Positions 43,117-51,721 of a stretch of DNA of 64,000 nt are shown piece by piece. Positions within the stretch are counted from its first letter, which is position 1. Each line of letters opens with the position of its first letter. The stretch spans positions 124,001-188,000 of the forward strand of contig NZ_JAMZFT010000002.1 of the NCBI RefSeq assembly GCF_024158125.1, in the 5' to 3' direction. Source of the DNA: Futiania mangrovi (GTDB lineage Bacteria; Pseudomonadota; Alphaproteobacteria; Futianiales; Futianiaceae). Made by a program: the position numbers and the translations under genes. Under the pieces are notes generated by a model. The model saw nothing but the letters and a program-made list of their open reading frames with translations. It was not told the DNA's origin and searched no databases.

Positions 43117-44481
43117 ATGCCAGCGAACATGACCTTCGATGCTCTGAAGGAAGCGGTTGCTTCGGGCGAGATTGACACGATCCTCGCCTGCATCGTCGAC
43201 ATGCAGGGGCGCCTGCAGGGCAAGCGCTTCCATGCGCAGCATTTCGTCGATACCGCCTGGCAGGAGACCCACTGCTGCAATTACCTGCTGGCCACCGACC
43301 TGGAGATGATGACAGTTCAGGGCTACCGGTCCACCGGGTGGGAGGCGGGCTACGGCGACTATGTCATGAAGCCGGACCTCTCGACGATCCGGCGGATCCC
43401 CTGGCTTCCGGGCACCGCGTTGGTGATGTGCGACCTGCTCGACCACCATGGGCACGAGGAGGTGGCGCACGCCCCTCGGACGATTCTCAAGCGTCAGGTC
43501 GCCAGGGCCGAGGCGATGGGGCTGAAGCCCTGCGTGGCCACCGAACTGGAGTTCTTCCTGTTCCAGGAAAGCTTCGACGCGCTGAGCGACGCGGGCTATC
43601 GAACGTTGCAGACGCTGGGGCGCTACAACCTGGATTATTCGATCATCGGAACCTCGAAAGAGGAACATGTGATGCGGGCGATCCGCAATGGCCTCTACGG
43701 CGCTGGTATCCCGGTCGAGAACTCCAAGGGCGAGGCGGAGGCCGGGCAGGAAGAACTGAATGTCCGATATTCCGACGCGCTCGACACCGCCGACATGCAC
43801 AGCCTCGTGAAGATGGGCGTCAAGGACATTGCCAACCAGCACGGCCATGCCGCGACCTTCATGGCGAAATACGCCACAGACCGGGCTGGCTCGTCGAGCC
43901 ATGTCCACCAGTCACTTTTCCGAGACGGTCAGAACGCTTTCCTCGACATGAACGCGGACCACGGCATGTCGGATCTCATGCGCCACTATATCGCCGGCCA
44001 GCTCGCCAACGCGCGCGAAATCACCTGTTTCCTGGCGCCCTACGTCAATAGCTACAAGCGCTTCGTGGCCGGCCTGTTCGCGCCGACGAAGGCGGTCTGG
44101 AGTCTCGACAACCGCACGGCCGGCTTCCGGGTCTGCGGCGAGGGAACGCAGGCGGTCCGCGTCGAATGCCGCATCGGTGGCGCCGACCTCAACCCCTACC
44201 TGGCGATCGCGGCGCTTCTTGCGGCGGGACTGGAAGGGATCGAGCGGACGCTCGAACTGGAGCCGGCGACGGTCGGGGACATCTACCGGGCGGCCGAGGC
44301 GCGCAGCGTGCCGACCTCGCTGGCCGAGGCGGCGGAATTGCTGAGGGGCAGCGAGATGCTGACCCGTGCCTTCGGCGCAGAGGTGGTTGAGCATTATTAC
44401 CGCGCCGCGCGCTGGGAGATCGAGGAACAACAGCGTGTGGTGACCGACTGGGAGGTCAGGCGGGGGTTCGAACGCGCCTGA
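43117..44481 (+). CDS. Glutamine synthetase family ligase (GlnT/PuuA-like)
   Basis: The 454-residue protein has a GGGGGAGGAAGG site upstream. The catalytic C-terminal GS domain shows ATELEFFLFQESFDALSDAG, the Glu/His metal region AEAGQEELNVRYSDALDTAD, FMAKYATDRAGSSSHVHQSL, NSYKRFVAGLFAPTKAVW and VRVECRIGGADLNPYLAIAA. The length and N-terminus (LKEAVASGEIDTILACIVDM) resemble gamma-glutamylpolyamine synthetase and other non-canonical GS enzymes, not GlnA. It would ligate glutamate to an amine. An iron alcohol dehydrogenase follows. Confidence 0.9.
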   Translation: MPANMTFDALKEAVASGEIDTILACIVDMQGRLQGKRFHAQHFVDTAWQETHCCNYLLATDLEMMTVQGYRSTGWEAGYGDYVMKPDLSTIRRIPWLPGTALVMCDLLDHHGHEEVAHAPRTILKRQVARAEAMGLKPCVATELEFFLFQESFDALSDAGYRTLQTLGRYNLDYSIIGTSKEEHVMRAIRNGLYGAGIPVENSKGEAEAGQEELNVRYSDALDTADMHSLVKMGVKDIANQHGHAATFMAKYATDRAGSSSHVHQSLFRDGQNAFLDMNADHGMSDLMRHYIAGQLANAREITCFLAPYVNSYKRFVAGLFAPTKAVWSLDNRTAGFRVCGEGTQAVRVECRIGGADLNPYLAIAALLAAGLEGIERTLELEPATVGDIYRAAEARSVPTSLAEAAELLRGSEMLTRAFGAEVVEHYYRAARWEIEEQQRVVTDWEVRRGFERA

Positions 44482-44585
44482 CGAGGGGACCCCGTGAAAC
44501 GAGGACGAGCGCAGCGCGAGTGCATCCGGCCGGGGCGACGTGTTCGCCGCCTGCGCGCACTCTTCCATGACCCGAAGGTGAAAGC

Positions 44586-45755
44586 ATGAGTGTTCCCGTT
44601 GCCAACTGGTCCTACCCGACTGCCATCAAGTTCGGTCCTGGACGGATTGTGGAGCTCGCTGATCATTGCCAGGCGGCTGGAATCACGCGCCCGCTTCTCG
44701 TCACCGACAGGGGGCTCGCCGAACTGGCGATCGTCGCGCGGGCGCTGGACATCCTCGATGCCGGAGGTCTGGGCCGCGCACTGTTCGCGGATATCGATCC
44801 GAACCCGACCGAAGCGAACATGGAGGCCGGGACCGCGGCCTTCCGCGCGGGCGGGCACGATGGGGTCGTATGTATCGGTGGCGGATCCGCGCTCGATCTC
44901 GGGAAGATGATCGCCTTGATGGCCGGGCAGAAGATACCCGTCTGGGACCTGGAGGACATCGGGGATTACTGGACCCGCGCCGACGCGTCCAGGATCGCTC
45001 CGATCATCGCCGTGCCGACCACTGCGGGCACCGGCTCCGAGGTCGGACGCGCCGGCGTTCTGACGAATTCTAAAACGCACAGGAAGAAGATCATCTTTCA
45101 CCCGAAGCTCATGCCGACCATAACGATCTGCGACCCGGAACTGACCGTCGGGATGCCGAGGGGCATCACCGCGGGCACCGGTATGGATGCGCTGGCCCAT
45201 TGTCTCGAGGCGTTCTGCAGTCCGCACTATCACCCGATGAGCCAGGGCATCGCATTGGAGGGTATGCGCCTGGTTCTGGAAAACCTCCCGCGGGTCCATG
45301 CCGACGGTAGCGATATCGAGGCGCGGGCGCACATGATGAGCGCCGCCATGATGGGCGCGGTAGCTTTTCAGAAGGGACTGGGCGCGATCCATGCCCTCAG
45401 CCATCCCGTGGGCGCGGTCTACAACACCCATCACGGCACCACGAACGCTGTCGTCATGCCCATGGTTCTGGCCTTCAACCGCCCTGCGATCGAAGCCCGC
45501 ATCGAGCGTGCTGCGCCCTACCTCGGCATTGCGGGGGGCTTCGACGGCTTCGTGGCGCGCGTCCTGGCGCTAAGGGCGGACCTCGGGATCCCCGCTACGC
45601 TTTCCGAGATGGGTGTGGAGCCCGCGCACCTCGACGAACTGACTGAAATGGCGCTGGAAGATCCGACCTGCGCGGGAAACCCTGTCCAGATGACGCGGGA
45701 GAATACGCGCGCGCTTTTCGACGCTTGTATGGGGGTGGACAGAGGAATCAACTGA
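44586..45755 (+). CDS. Iron-containing alcohol dehydrogenase
   Basis: The 389-residue type-III alcohol dehydrogenase has the NAD site GGGSALDLGKMIALM (about residue 97), the APIIAVPTTAGTGSEVGRAG stretch, and the metal ligands in TGMDALAHCLEAFCSPHYHP and GAIHALSHPVGAVYNTHHGT (Asp and three His). It oxidises a short-chain alcohol or reduces an aldehyde with NAD(H). It begins 104 nt after the GS-like gene, probably in one operon, so the pair may handle an amino alcohol or a glutamylated aldehyde; this is inference. Confidence 0.93.
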   Translation: MSVPVANWSYPTAIKFGPGRIVELADHCQAAGITRPLLVTDRGLAELAIVARALDILDAGGLGRALFADIDPNPTEANMEAGTAAFRAGGHDGVVCIGGGSALDLGKMIALMAGQKIPVWDLEDIGDYWTRADASRIAPIIAVPTTAGTGSEVGRAGVLTNSKTHRKKIIFHPKLMPTITICDPELTVGMPRGITAGTGMDALAHCLEAFCSPHYHPMSQGIALEGMRLVLENLPRVHADGSDIEARAHMMSAAMMGAVAFQKGLGAIHALSHPVGAVYNTHHGTTNAVVMPMVLAFNRPAIEARIERAAPYLGIAGGFDGFVARVLALRADLGIPATLSEMGVEPAHLDELTEMALEDPTCAGNPVQMTRENTRALFDACMGVDRGIN

Positions 45756-45871
45756 CGCCGATTTCTTCAAATCATTCAGTGACCTAGGGGCCAAGAGTCC
45801 CCCTCTAAAAAGATAATTGTGGCCCAGCAAATTATTATAACGCATACACTTATCTATATGAGGCCAACAGG
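45756..45871. other. AT-rich spacer before the CoA-transferase remnant
   Basis: This spacer after the alcohol dehydrogenase has an unusually AT-rich core (around 45810-45860, with AAATTATTATAAC) compared with the GC-rich surroundings. No gene, tRNA or insertion-sequence end was recognised in it. Confidence 0.4.
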
Positions 45872-46042
45872 CTCTGCACCACCGTCGGTCAGGCGGGAAT
45901 GGCGAGCGACCCGCGCTACGCGAAGGCAAGCGACCGGACCGGGCACGCCGAGGAGATCCAGGCCGAACTGGGCTTCGCCGACGGCGAGATCGACCGGATG
46001 ATCGGGGCAGGCGTATCAGGGGGTGCGGACGAAGGCCAATAG
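45872..46042 (+). pseudogene. C-terminal remnant of a CaiB/BaiF CoA-transferase
   Basis: Starting at CTC 45872, a 56-residue frame reads LCTTVGQAGMASDPRYAKAS, then DRTGHAEEIQAELGFADGEI and DRMIGAGVSGG before TAG at 46040-46042. This is the typical end of CaiB-type CoA-transferases (the DPRY/FA...R..H.EEI pattern and a final AGV). No start or upstream part exists; AT-rich DNA (45790-45860) precedes it. It is a truncated copy left by deletion or recombination near the end of the second TRAP cluster. Confidence 0.6.
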
Positions 46043-46104
46043 GCGACTGTGCTCGAAACGCGGGCCCTTGCCGAAACCTGCGCGGGCAGCAAGTGTCCCC
46101 GGCG

Positions 46105-47391
46105 CTAACGCATTGTCGATGGCAGCCAGAGCACAAGCTGCGGCAGCGCAACGAGAAGCGCAATCACCAGAATATGCGCGACGACGTGCGGCCAGACACC
46201 GGCGAAGATCTCTCCGATCGGCTGCTTCGCATAGCGCGCGACCACAAACACGTTGAGGCCCACGGGCGGCGTGATCAGGCCGACCTCGGCCGTGATGATG
46301 ACCAGGACACCGAACCAGACCGGATCGAAACCGAGATCGATGATTACGGGCAGCAGGATGGGCACGGTGAGGATGAGGATCGCGATCTGGTCCATCAGGC
46401 AGCCGAGCACCAGGTAGCCCAGGATAATCAATGCCATGATCAGGTACGGCGTGACGTCGAGTGCCGCGACCCACGCGACAAGCATCTGAGTGGTCTGGGT
46501 CAGCGTGAAGAAATAGCCGAAGATGTGCGCGCCCATGATGATCATCATGATCATGCAGGTTGCATGTCCGGCGCGCGTGGCCGCCTGCAATACCAGGGCA
46601 GGCCGCACCCGGCCCGCACCCAGCGCGATGGCGAAGGCCCCCAGCGCCCCGATACCCGATGCCTCGGTCGGCGTGGCGATGCCGGTGTAGATCACGCCCG
46701 TGACGGAGAACAGCAGGACGAGCATGGGCCCCACGATCCGCAGCGAGGCCAGCTTTTCGCGCATCGTGTAGGCGCGCGACCGCTGCGCCCGGCTCGGGTC
46801 GCGCCAGATCAGCGTGAGGATCGTCGCGACGATTGCGAATGTAACGATGATTCCCGGGATGATGCCGCCGATGAGCAGCGCGCCGATGTCGACGTCTGCG
46901 ATGATCCCGTAGATGACCAGCGCGACGCTGGGGGGGATCAGCATGGCGAGCGTACCAGAGACGGCAACGACCCCGCAGGCGAGCCGAGGCTCGTACCCGC
47001 GCTCAAGCATCGCCGGAATAGAGGTAGCCGAAAGCGTTGCCGCTGCGGCCGTGCTCGAGCCCGAGATGGCGCCGAATCCCGCTCCTGCAAGCGAGGTCGC
47101 GATGGCAAGGCCGCCCGGCACGCGCCCCACCCATGTCGCTGCCGCCGAGAAGAGGCTGTTCGCGACCCCGCTCAGGATCACGAATTCGGCCATCAGGATG
47201 AACATGGGCACAGCGATCAGTTCGTAGGAGCTGACCGTGGACAGCGGTGCGGTCTTGAGCACGCCCAGCACGATGTCGAGGTTGCCGATCCACCAGAGGC
47301 CGGCGGTGCCGACAACGGCGAGCGAGAAGCCGACCGGCGTCCCCAGCGCCAGCAACACGACGAGCAGGAGGAACCCCGCGGCCGCGAGCAT
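46105..47391 (-). CDS. TRAP transporter large permease, DctM family (cluster B)
   Basis: ATG 47391 (MLAAAGFLLLVVLLALGTPV) gives 428 residues and overlaps the dctQ stop by one base (TGATG). Family stretches are GAGFGAISGSSTAAAATLSA, GTLAMLIPPSVALVIYGIIA, GCLMDQIAILILTVPILLPV and EVGLITPPVGLNVFVVARYA. It is the transport subunit of the second TRAP system. Confidence 0.93.
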   Translation of the reverse strand: MLAAAGFLLLVVLLALGTPVGFSLAVVGTAGLWWIGNLDIVLGVLKTAPLSTVSSYELIAVPMFILMAEFVILSGVANSLFSAAATWVGRVPGGLAIATSLAGAGFGAISGSSTAAAATLSATSIPAMLERGYEPRLACGVVAVSGTLAMLIPPSVALVIYGIIADVDIGALLIGGIIPGIIVTFAIVATILTLIWRDPSRAQRSRAYTMREKLASLRIVGPMLVLLFSVTGVIYTGIATPTEASGIGALGAFAIALGAGRVRPALVLQAATRAGHATCMIMMIIMGAHIFGYFFTLTQTTQMLVAWVAALDVTPYLIMALIILGYLVLGCLMDQIAILILTVPILLPVIIDLGFDPVWFGVLVIITAEVGLITPPVGLNVFVVARYAKQPIGEIFAGVWPHVVAHILVIALLVALPQLVLWLPSTMR

Positions 47392-47996
47392 CAGGGTGCC
47401 TCCTCGGTTCCGGCAAGCGGAGGCAGCGGCGCAAAGTCGCGCTCGAGTGCGAACGAGACCGCGTGGCCAAGTGTCGCGAGCACGAGGCGCAGGAAAAGCA
47501 GGCTGATCCCCAGCGGAACGAAGGACAGGGCGACCCACATCGGCCAGGCGATGGCGCCGGCCAGCGCCTCGCCGACCACATAGCTGGACCACGCGCGCCC
47601 GACACCAACCCAGAGGGCGAGCCCGAACACGACGCAGGAGACGGCGCCCGCGACGAACTGGCTGGCATGCCGGGCGCGCCGCCCCAGCCGGTTCTGCACG
47701 ATGTCAACCGCGACATGGCCGTGATAGCGGAAGGTATCGGAAAGGAAGAAGAAGAAGATCCCAACCATGAGATAAATCGATATCAGATCGTATGACCAGG
47801 AAAACGGGGCGTTGAAGAAATACCTCGCGAAGACGTCGCCGGCGACGATCACCATGACTGCAAGCATCATGCACGCGCCGATGAAGCGGAGAACCCGTTC
47901 GACAGAGTGGATCGTCAGGTCGAGCACTGCAAAGACCCGCCGGCCCCGGCCCGAGTCACCCTCGCGCACGCCCCGCCCCTCCCTTGGCTTTGCCAT
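47391..47996 (-). CDS. TRAP transporter small permease, DctQ family (cluster B)
   Basis: The 201-residue protein has four membrane segments with DctQ features: MMLAVMVIVAGDVFARYFFN, SWSYDLISIYLMVGIFFFFL and RYHGHVAVDIVQNRLG. Its annotated ATG (47996) lies on the edge of a predicted operator (47996-48009); a later GTG (MREGDSGRG-like) or ATG start is possible. It is followed directly by dctM. Confidence 0.85.
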   Translation of the reverse strand: MAKPREGRGVREGDSGRGRRVFAVLDLTIHSVERVLRFIGACMMLAVMVIVAGDVFARYFFNAPFSWSYDLISIYLMVGIFFFFLSDTFRYHGHVAVDIVQNRLGRRARHASQFVAGAVSCVVFGLALWVGVGRAWSSYVVGEALAGAIAWPMWVALSFVPLGISLLFLRLVLATLGHAVSFALERDFAPLPPLAGTEEAP

Positions 47997-48028
47997 TCGA
48001 TTATCCGAACGTTACATTGATTATCGAA
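47996..48028. promoter_or_regulatory. Two IclR-type operator copies in the divergent dctQ/iclR gap
   Basis: TTCGATTATCCGAA (47996-48009) and TTGATTATCGAA (48017-48028) match, in reverse complement, the site TTCGAATAATCGAA upstream of the cluster B dctP gene. They lie between divergent dctQ and iclR. Confidence 0.6.
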
Positions 48029-48082
48029 CACCCTGCCGACGCATGGCGCTCCTGTCAACGCAGATCCTGGGAATGAACGACG

Positions 48083-48916
48083 GTGCCAGACCTCAAGGAC
48101 CACACGCCTGCCCCTTCCTCCCGCTCCACGTCACCCGCGGAGGCCGGCCCCCGTGCGCTGAGACGCGCGTTCGAAATCGCAGACCTCCTTGCACGCGCGC
48201 CCTCGGGACTGTCGCTCGCCGAAATTTCCGAAAGGATCGGCGCGCCGAAAAGCAGCGTCCTGGCTCTTCTTCGCGCCCTCGTCGGCCTGAACCTAGCGAC
48301 GCGGGCGGACGACCGGTACGAGATCGGCCCTGCGCTGTTCAACCTTGCCGGCGCAATTACAGCGAAATGGCGGATCGCACCGATCGCACGTCCCTTCATG
48401 CAGCGACTTCATGCGCTGACGGGCGAGACGGTAATCCTCGCCGAGCTGAACAGCTTCGCGCGGGAAGTTCAATACATCGACCAGATCGAGAGCACGAACC
48501 CCGTGCGTTACACGGTCCAGATCGGCGACACCCGCCCACTCTACTGCTCGGCCGCCGGACGGCTGCTGCTCGCCTTCCAGACTGCGGACTGGATCGAGGA
48601 GTATCTCGCCTCGACCCCCATGACGCGCATCACGGAACAGACGATCACCAACACCGAAGAGGTGCGGCGCAAGCTGGTCCGTGTAAGGCAGGAGGGGTTC
48701 TCGCTATCGTCGGAGGAATTCACCGACGGGGGCGCTGGCTTCGCCGCCCCCATCATCCACCGCGACGGCTCGGTGCACTACGCCCTCGTCCTGGCAACTG
48801 TCGCCATGAGGGTCCGACAGAAGGGCGAGTTCTTCCGCTCCGCGGTGATGGACGCCGCAGCCGACCTCTCCCGCGCCATGGGTCACGACGGCAGCACGGA
48901 AAGCGGCACGGATTGA
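48083..48916 (+). CDS. IclR family transcriptional regulator (cluster B)
   Basis: GTG 48083 starts a 277-residue IclR protein: helix-turn-helix ALRRAFEIADLLARAPSGLS and LAEISERIGAPKSSVLALLR, then the effector domain with VILAELNSFAREVQYIDQIE, YTVQIGDTRPLYCSAAGRLL and SLSSEEFTDGGAGFAAPIIH. It is divergent from dctQM and just upstream of dctP, with sites of one consensus on both sides, so it very likely controls the whole TRAP set and itself. Confidence 0.92.
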   Translation: MPDLKDHTPAPSSRSTSPAEAGPRALRRAFEIADLLARAPSGLSLAEISERIGAPKSSVLALLRALVGLNLATRADDRYEIGPALFNLAGAITAKWRIAPIARPFMQRLHALTGETVILAELNSFAREVQYIDQIESTNPVRYTVQIGDTRPLYCSAAGRLLLAFQTADWIEEYLASTPMTRITEQTITNTEEVRRKLVRVRQEGFSLSSEEFTDGGAGFAAPIIHRDGSVHYALVLATVAMRVRQKGEFFRSAVMDAAADLSRAMGHDGSTESGTD

Positions 48917-48961
48917 CCGGCAGCCACGTTCATCGGATAGTGAGCAGAAAAGCGCATGATA

Positions 48962-48975
48962 TTCGAATAATCGAA
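48962..48975 (+). promoter_or_regulatory. Perfect IclR-type palindrome before dctP (cluster B)
   Basis: TTCGA-ATAA-TCGAA lies 1 nt before the GGAGG ribosome site and 15-28 nt before the dctP start, a position suited to repression. The same sequence, with one or two changes, occurs twice in the dctQ/iclR gap. Confidence 0.65.
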
Positions 48976-48989
48976 CGGAGGATGCCCCG

Positions 48990-50009
48990 ATGAAGACCTG
49001 TCTCGCAGTCGCCGCCGCCGCGGCGATCGCTGTCGCAACGCCCGCCATGTCCCAGCAGATCACGCTCCGCGTCGCGGACAACCTGCCCGCGACCCACTTC
49101 CTGGCCGAGCACGGCACGACCTATTTCATGGAGGAGGTGACGAAGCGGACCGACGGACGCGTGACGTTCGAGTACTATCCCTCGCAGCAGCTCGGCAAGT
49201 CGAAGGACATGCTGACGATCCTCCAGTCGGGACTTGCCGACATCGCGCTGGTCGTTCCCTCCTACATGTCCGAGAAGCTACCGCTGTCGGGCGTCATCGA
49301 TTTGCCGGGCGGCACTTCCACCTCCTGCCAGGGCGGCAAGGTCTACTCCGAACTGCTAGAGCAGGACGGCTGGCTTGCGAAGAACGAGTTCAGCAAGGCC
49401 GGCGCACGGAAGGTCTTCGTCTATGTGAACCCGCCCTACGAGATGTTCCTCGCGTCCGGCGACACGCCGAACGTGCTGGACCTCGGCGGCGCGAAGGTCC
49501 GCTCAGTCGGCGGCGCGCTCGACCTCGTCGTCCGGGAACTGAACGGCGTGCCGGTGCGCCTCGCGGCGCCCGAGATCCGGGAATCCCTGTCGCGCGGCAC
49601 CGTGGACGGGATCGTGTTCCCGGTTCCAACGGTCAAGTCTTACAAGCTGCAGGACCTCATCAAGTCGGGTACGCGCGGCGCCAAGCTGGCGACCGTGGCA
49701 ACCGGCTACATGATCAGCGACGCTGCCTGGGCGAAGCTGCCCGCCGACGTGCAGGCCGTCATCGAGGCCGTGGGCGACGAGGCCATGCAGCGTGTCTGCG
49801 CGCACGTCGACAAGGACGTGGCCGCGACCTTCGAGACCTTCGAGCAGGCCGGCATCACGATTGCCGACGTGTCCGCGCAGGAACAGCAGGTGCTGCAGGA
49901 CGTCTTCGCGAAGGTTCGCGAGGACTGGGCCAAAGGGCTCGACGCACGCGGCCTTCCGGGGTCGGACGCCCTCGTGGCCTTCAATGACGTGCTCGCGGCC
50001 ACCAACTGA
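48990..50009 (+). CDS. TRAP transporter substrate-binding protein, DctP family (cluster B)
   Basis: ATG 48990 gives 339 residues with a short signal peptide (MKTCLAVAAAAAIAVATPAM). The mature part begins QITLRVADNLPATHFLAEHG, then FEYYPSQQLGKSKDMLTILQ, and the substrate-contact stretch is AKVRSVGGALDLVVRELNGV with an Arg, as in carboxylate-binding DctP proteins. A Cys in GGTSTSCQGGKVYSELLEQD is unusual. It is separated from its permease genes by iclR, so expression is from its own promoter. Confidence 0.93.
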   Translation: MKTCLAVAAAAAIAVATPAMSQQITLRVADNLPATHFLAEHGTTYFMEEVTKRTDGRVTFEYYPSQQLGKSKDMLTILQSGLADIALVVPSYMSEKLPLSGVIDLPGGTSTSCQGGKVYSELLEQDGWLAKNEFSKAGARKVFVYVNPPYEMFLASGDTPNVLDLGGAKVRSVGGALDLVVRELNGVPVRLAAPEIRESLSRGTVDGIVFPVPTVKSYKLQDLIKSGTRGAKLATVATGYMISDAAWAKLPADVQAVIEAVGDEAMQRVCAHVDKDVAATFETFEQAGITIADVSAQEQQVLQDVFAKVREDWAKGLDARGLPGSDALVAFNDVLAATN

Positions 50010-50011
50010 CC

Positions 50012-51562
50012 ATGCGGCTGATCGATTTCTTCGACCGGGGCGTCTCTCGGGCGCCCCGGTCCGTGTGTCTCACGGACGGCGAGACGGCGCTGACCTATGC
50101 CGAGGTTGCGGCCTCTTCCCACCGCATCGCCGCCGCGCTCGCAGATGCAGGCGTGACGCCCGGCGACGTCGTCGCGACCGTCAGCCCGAACCACGTCCGC
50201 TATCTCGAGGCGGTGCTCGGCATCGTCCGGGCCGGCGCGGTCTGGCTGCCGGTGAACGCGCGCTATGGCGCGGACGAGATGGCGCACGCGCTCAGGAGCA
50301 ACGACGCCTGCTTCGTCTTCACCCATTCGGCGCACCTGGACGCGGTCCGGACGGCCTGCGGCACGCTGCCGGACATGCGCGGCATCGTCTGCATCGACAC
50401 GGCCGTGCCCGGCGCCCCCGGCCTGGCGGACTGGTCCCGAGGCTACCCGCATACCGGTATCGATGTTCCCCAAGGACCCGACACGGTGGTCGCGATCCGC
50501 AGCACGGGCGGCACCACCGGCCCGTCCAAGGGCGTGATGATTAGCAACCGCAACTACGAGACGCTGTTCGCCTGCCTGTTCTCGACCCTTCCTTTCCCCG
50601 CAGGCCCCGTCCACCTTGCGGCGGCGCCGCTAAGTCACGCCGCAGGAACGATGGCGCTCGCCACCATGATCCACGGCGGACGCACGCGCGTCATGCCACG
50701 CTTCACGCCGGGGGACGTCCTGCGGTTGATCGAGGAGGAGCGCGTCACCCACATATTCCTCACGCCGACCATGATCTACATGCTGCTCAACGACCCGGAG
50801 ATCGGGGCGCACGACTGCTCCTCGCTGCACACGGTCATCTATTCCGGGGCGCCGATGTCGGTCGACAAGCTGACCCAGGCGATCGCGCGCTTCGGCCCGG
50901 TCTTCGCGCAGGCGTTCGGCCAGGCGGAGGCGCCCTTCTTCTGCACCATCCTGCCGCAATCGGAACACGTGCCCCTTGACGACCCGGCCGTCGCCCGGCG
51001 CCTGAAAAGCTGCGGGCAGAGCACGCCGTTCGTCCGCGTCGAGATCATGGACCCGGAAGGCCGCCTCCTGCCGCCGGGCGAGCGCGGCGAGATCGTCGTC
51101 AAGGGCGACCTCGTCATGAAGGGCTACTACAACAACCCGGAAGCGACCGAGAAGGCCGGGCGCTTCGGCTGGCACCACACCGGCGACATCGGCTACAAGG
51201 ACGAGGATGGATATCTCTACCTCGTCGACCGCGAACGCGACGTGATCATCAGCGGCGGGTTCAACATTTTCCCCACGGAAATCGAGCAGGTCATCTGGTC
51301 CCATCCCGGTGTGCAGGATTGCGCCGTGATCGGCGTGCCGGACGACATCTGGGGCGAGGCCGTGAAGGCGGTCGTCCAGCCGCGTCCGGGCGCAACCCTC
51401 AGCGAGGCCGAGATCACCGCCCTGTGCCGCGAACGTCTCGGCGGCATGAAGACGCCGAAGTCGGTCGAGTTCTGGCCCGACCTGCCGCGGAGCCCCGTCG
51501 GCAAAGTATTGAAGCGCGACATCCGCAGCCGGTTCTGGAAGGACCGCGACCGCGCGGTTTAG
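50012..51562 (+). CDS. Acyl-CoA synthetase (AMP-forming, cluster B)
   Basis: The 516-residue ANL enzyme starts 2 nt after the dctP stop. Its motifs are RSTGGTTGPSKGVMISNRNY, HAAGTMALATMIHGGRTRVM, FAQAFGQAEAPFFCTILPQS, HHTGDIGYKDEDGYLYLVDR, ERDVIISGGFNIFPTEIEQV and the catalytic-Lys end PRSPVGKVLKRDIRSRFW. The tight fusion to dctP implies that the imported acid is the substrate and is converted to its CoA ester with ATP. Confidence 0.93.
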   Translation: MRLIDFFDRGVSRAPRSVCLTDGETALTYAEVAASSHRIAAALADAGVTPGDVVATVSPNHVRYLEAVLGIVRAGAVWLPVNARYGADEMAHALRSNDACFVFTHSAHLDAVRTACGTLPDMRGIVCIDTAVPGAPGLADWSRGYPHTGIDVPQGPDTVVAIRSTGGTTGPSKGVMISNRNYETLFACLFSTLPFPAGPVHLAAAPLSHAAGTMALATMIHGGRTRVMPRFTPGDVLRLIEEERVTHIFLTPTMIYMLLNDPEIGAHDCSSLHTVIYSGAPMSVDKLTQAIARFGPVFAQAFGQAEAPFFCTILPQSEHVPLDDPAVARRLKSCGQSTPFVRVEIMDPEGRLLPPGERGEIVVKGDLVMKGYYNNPEATEKAGRFGWHHTGDIGYKDEDGYLYLVDRERDVIISGGFNIFPTEIEQVIWSHPGVQDCAVIGVPDDIWGEAVKAVVQPRPGATLSEAEITALCRERLGGMKTPKSVEFWPDLPRSPVGKVLKRDIRSRFWKDRDRAV

Positions 51563-51721
51563 CGCGATCGGGAGGTTCGGCCCGCATCAACCTGCCCGGC
51601 GGCAAGGACAGGTACGCCTTCCCTTTCCTGACGGCTCTCCCACGGCAAATCGATCCGCTGACACACCCTGAACAACACAGCAGGTCAGAATTGCGCGAGG
51701 CTGTCTGAAACTGGCGCCTTC

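Noticed and set aside
51563-51721. Terminator between the convergent acyl-CoA synthetase and CoA-transferase genes
   Set aside because: Only short or imperfect stems were found and no T-run, so no terminator is called.
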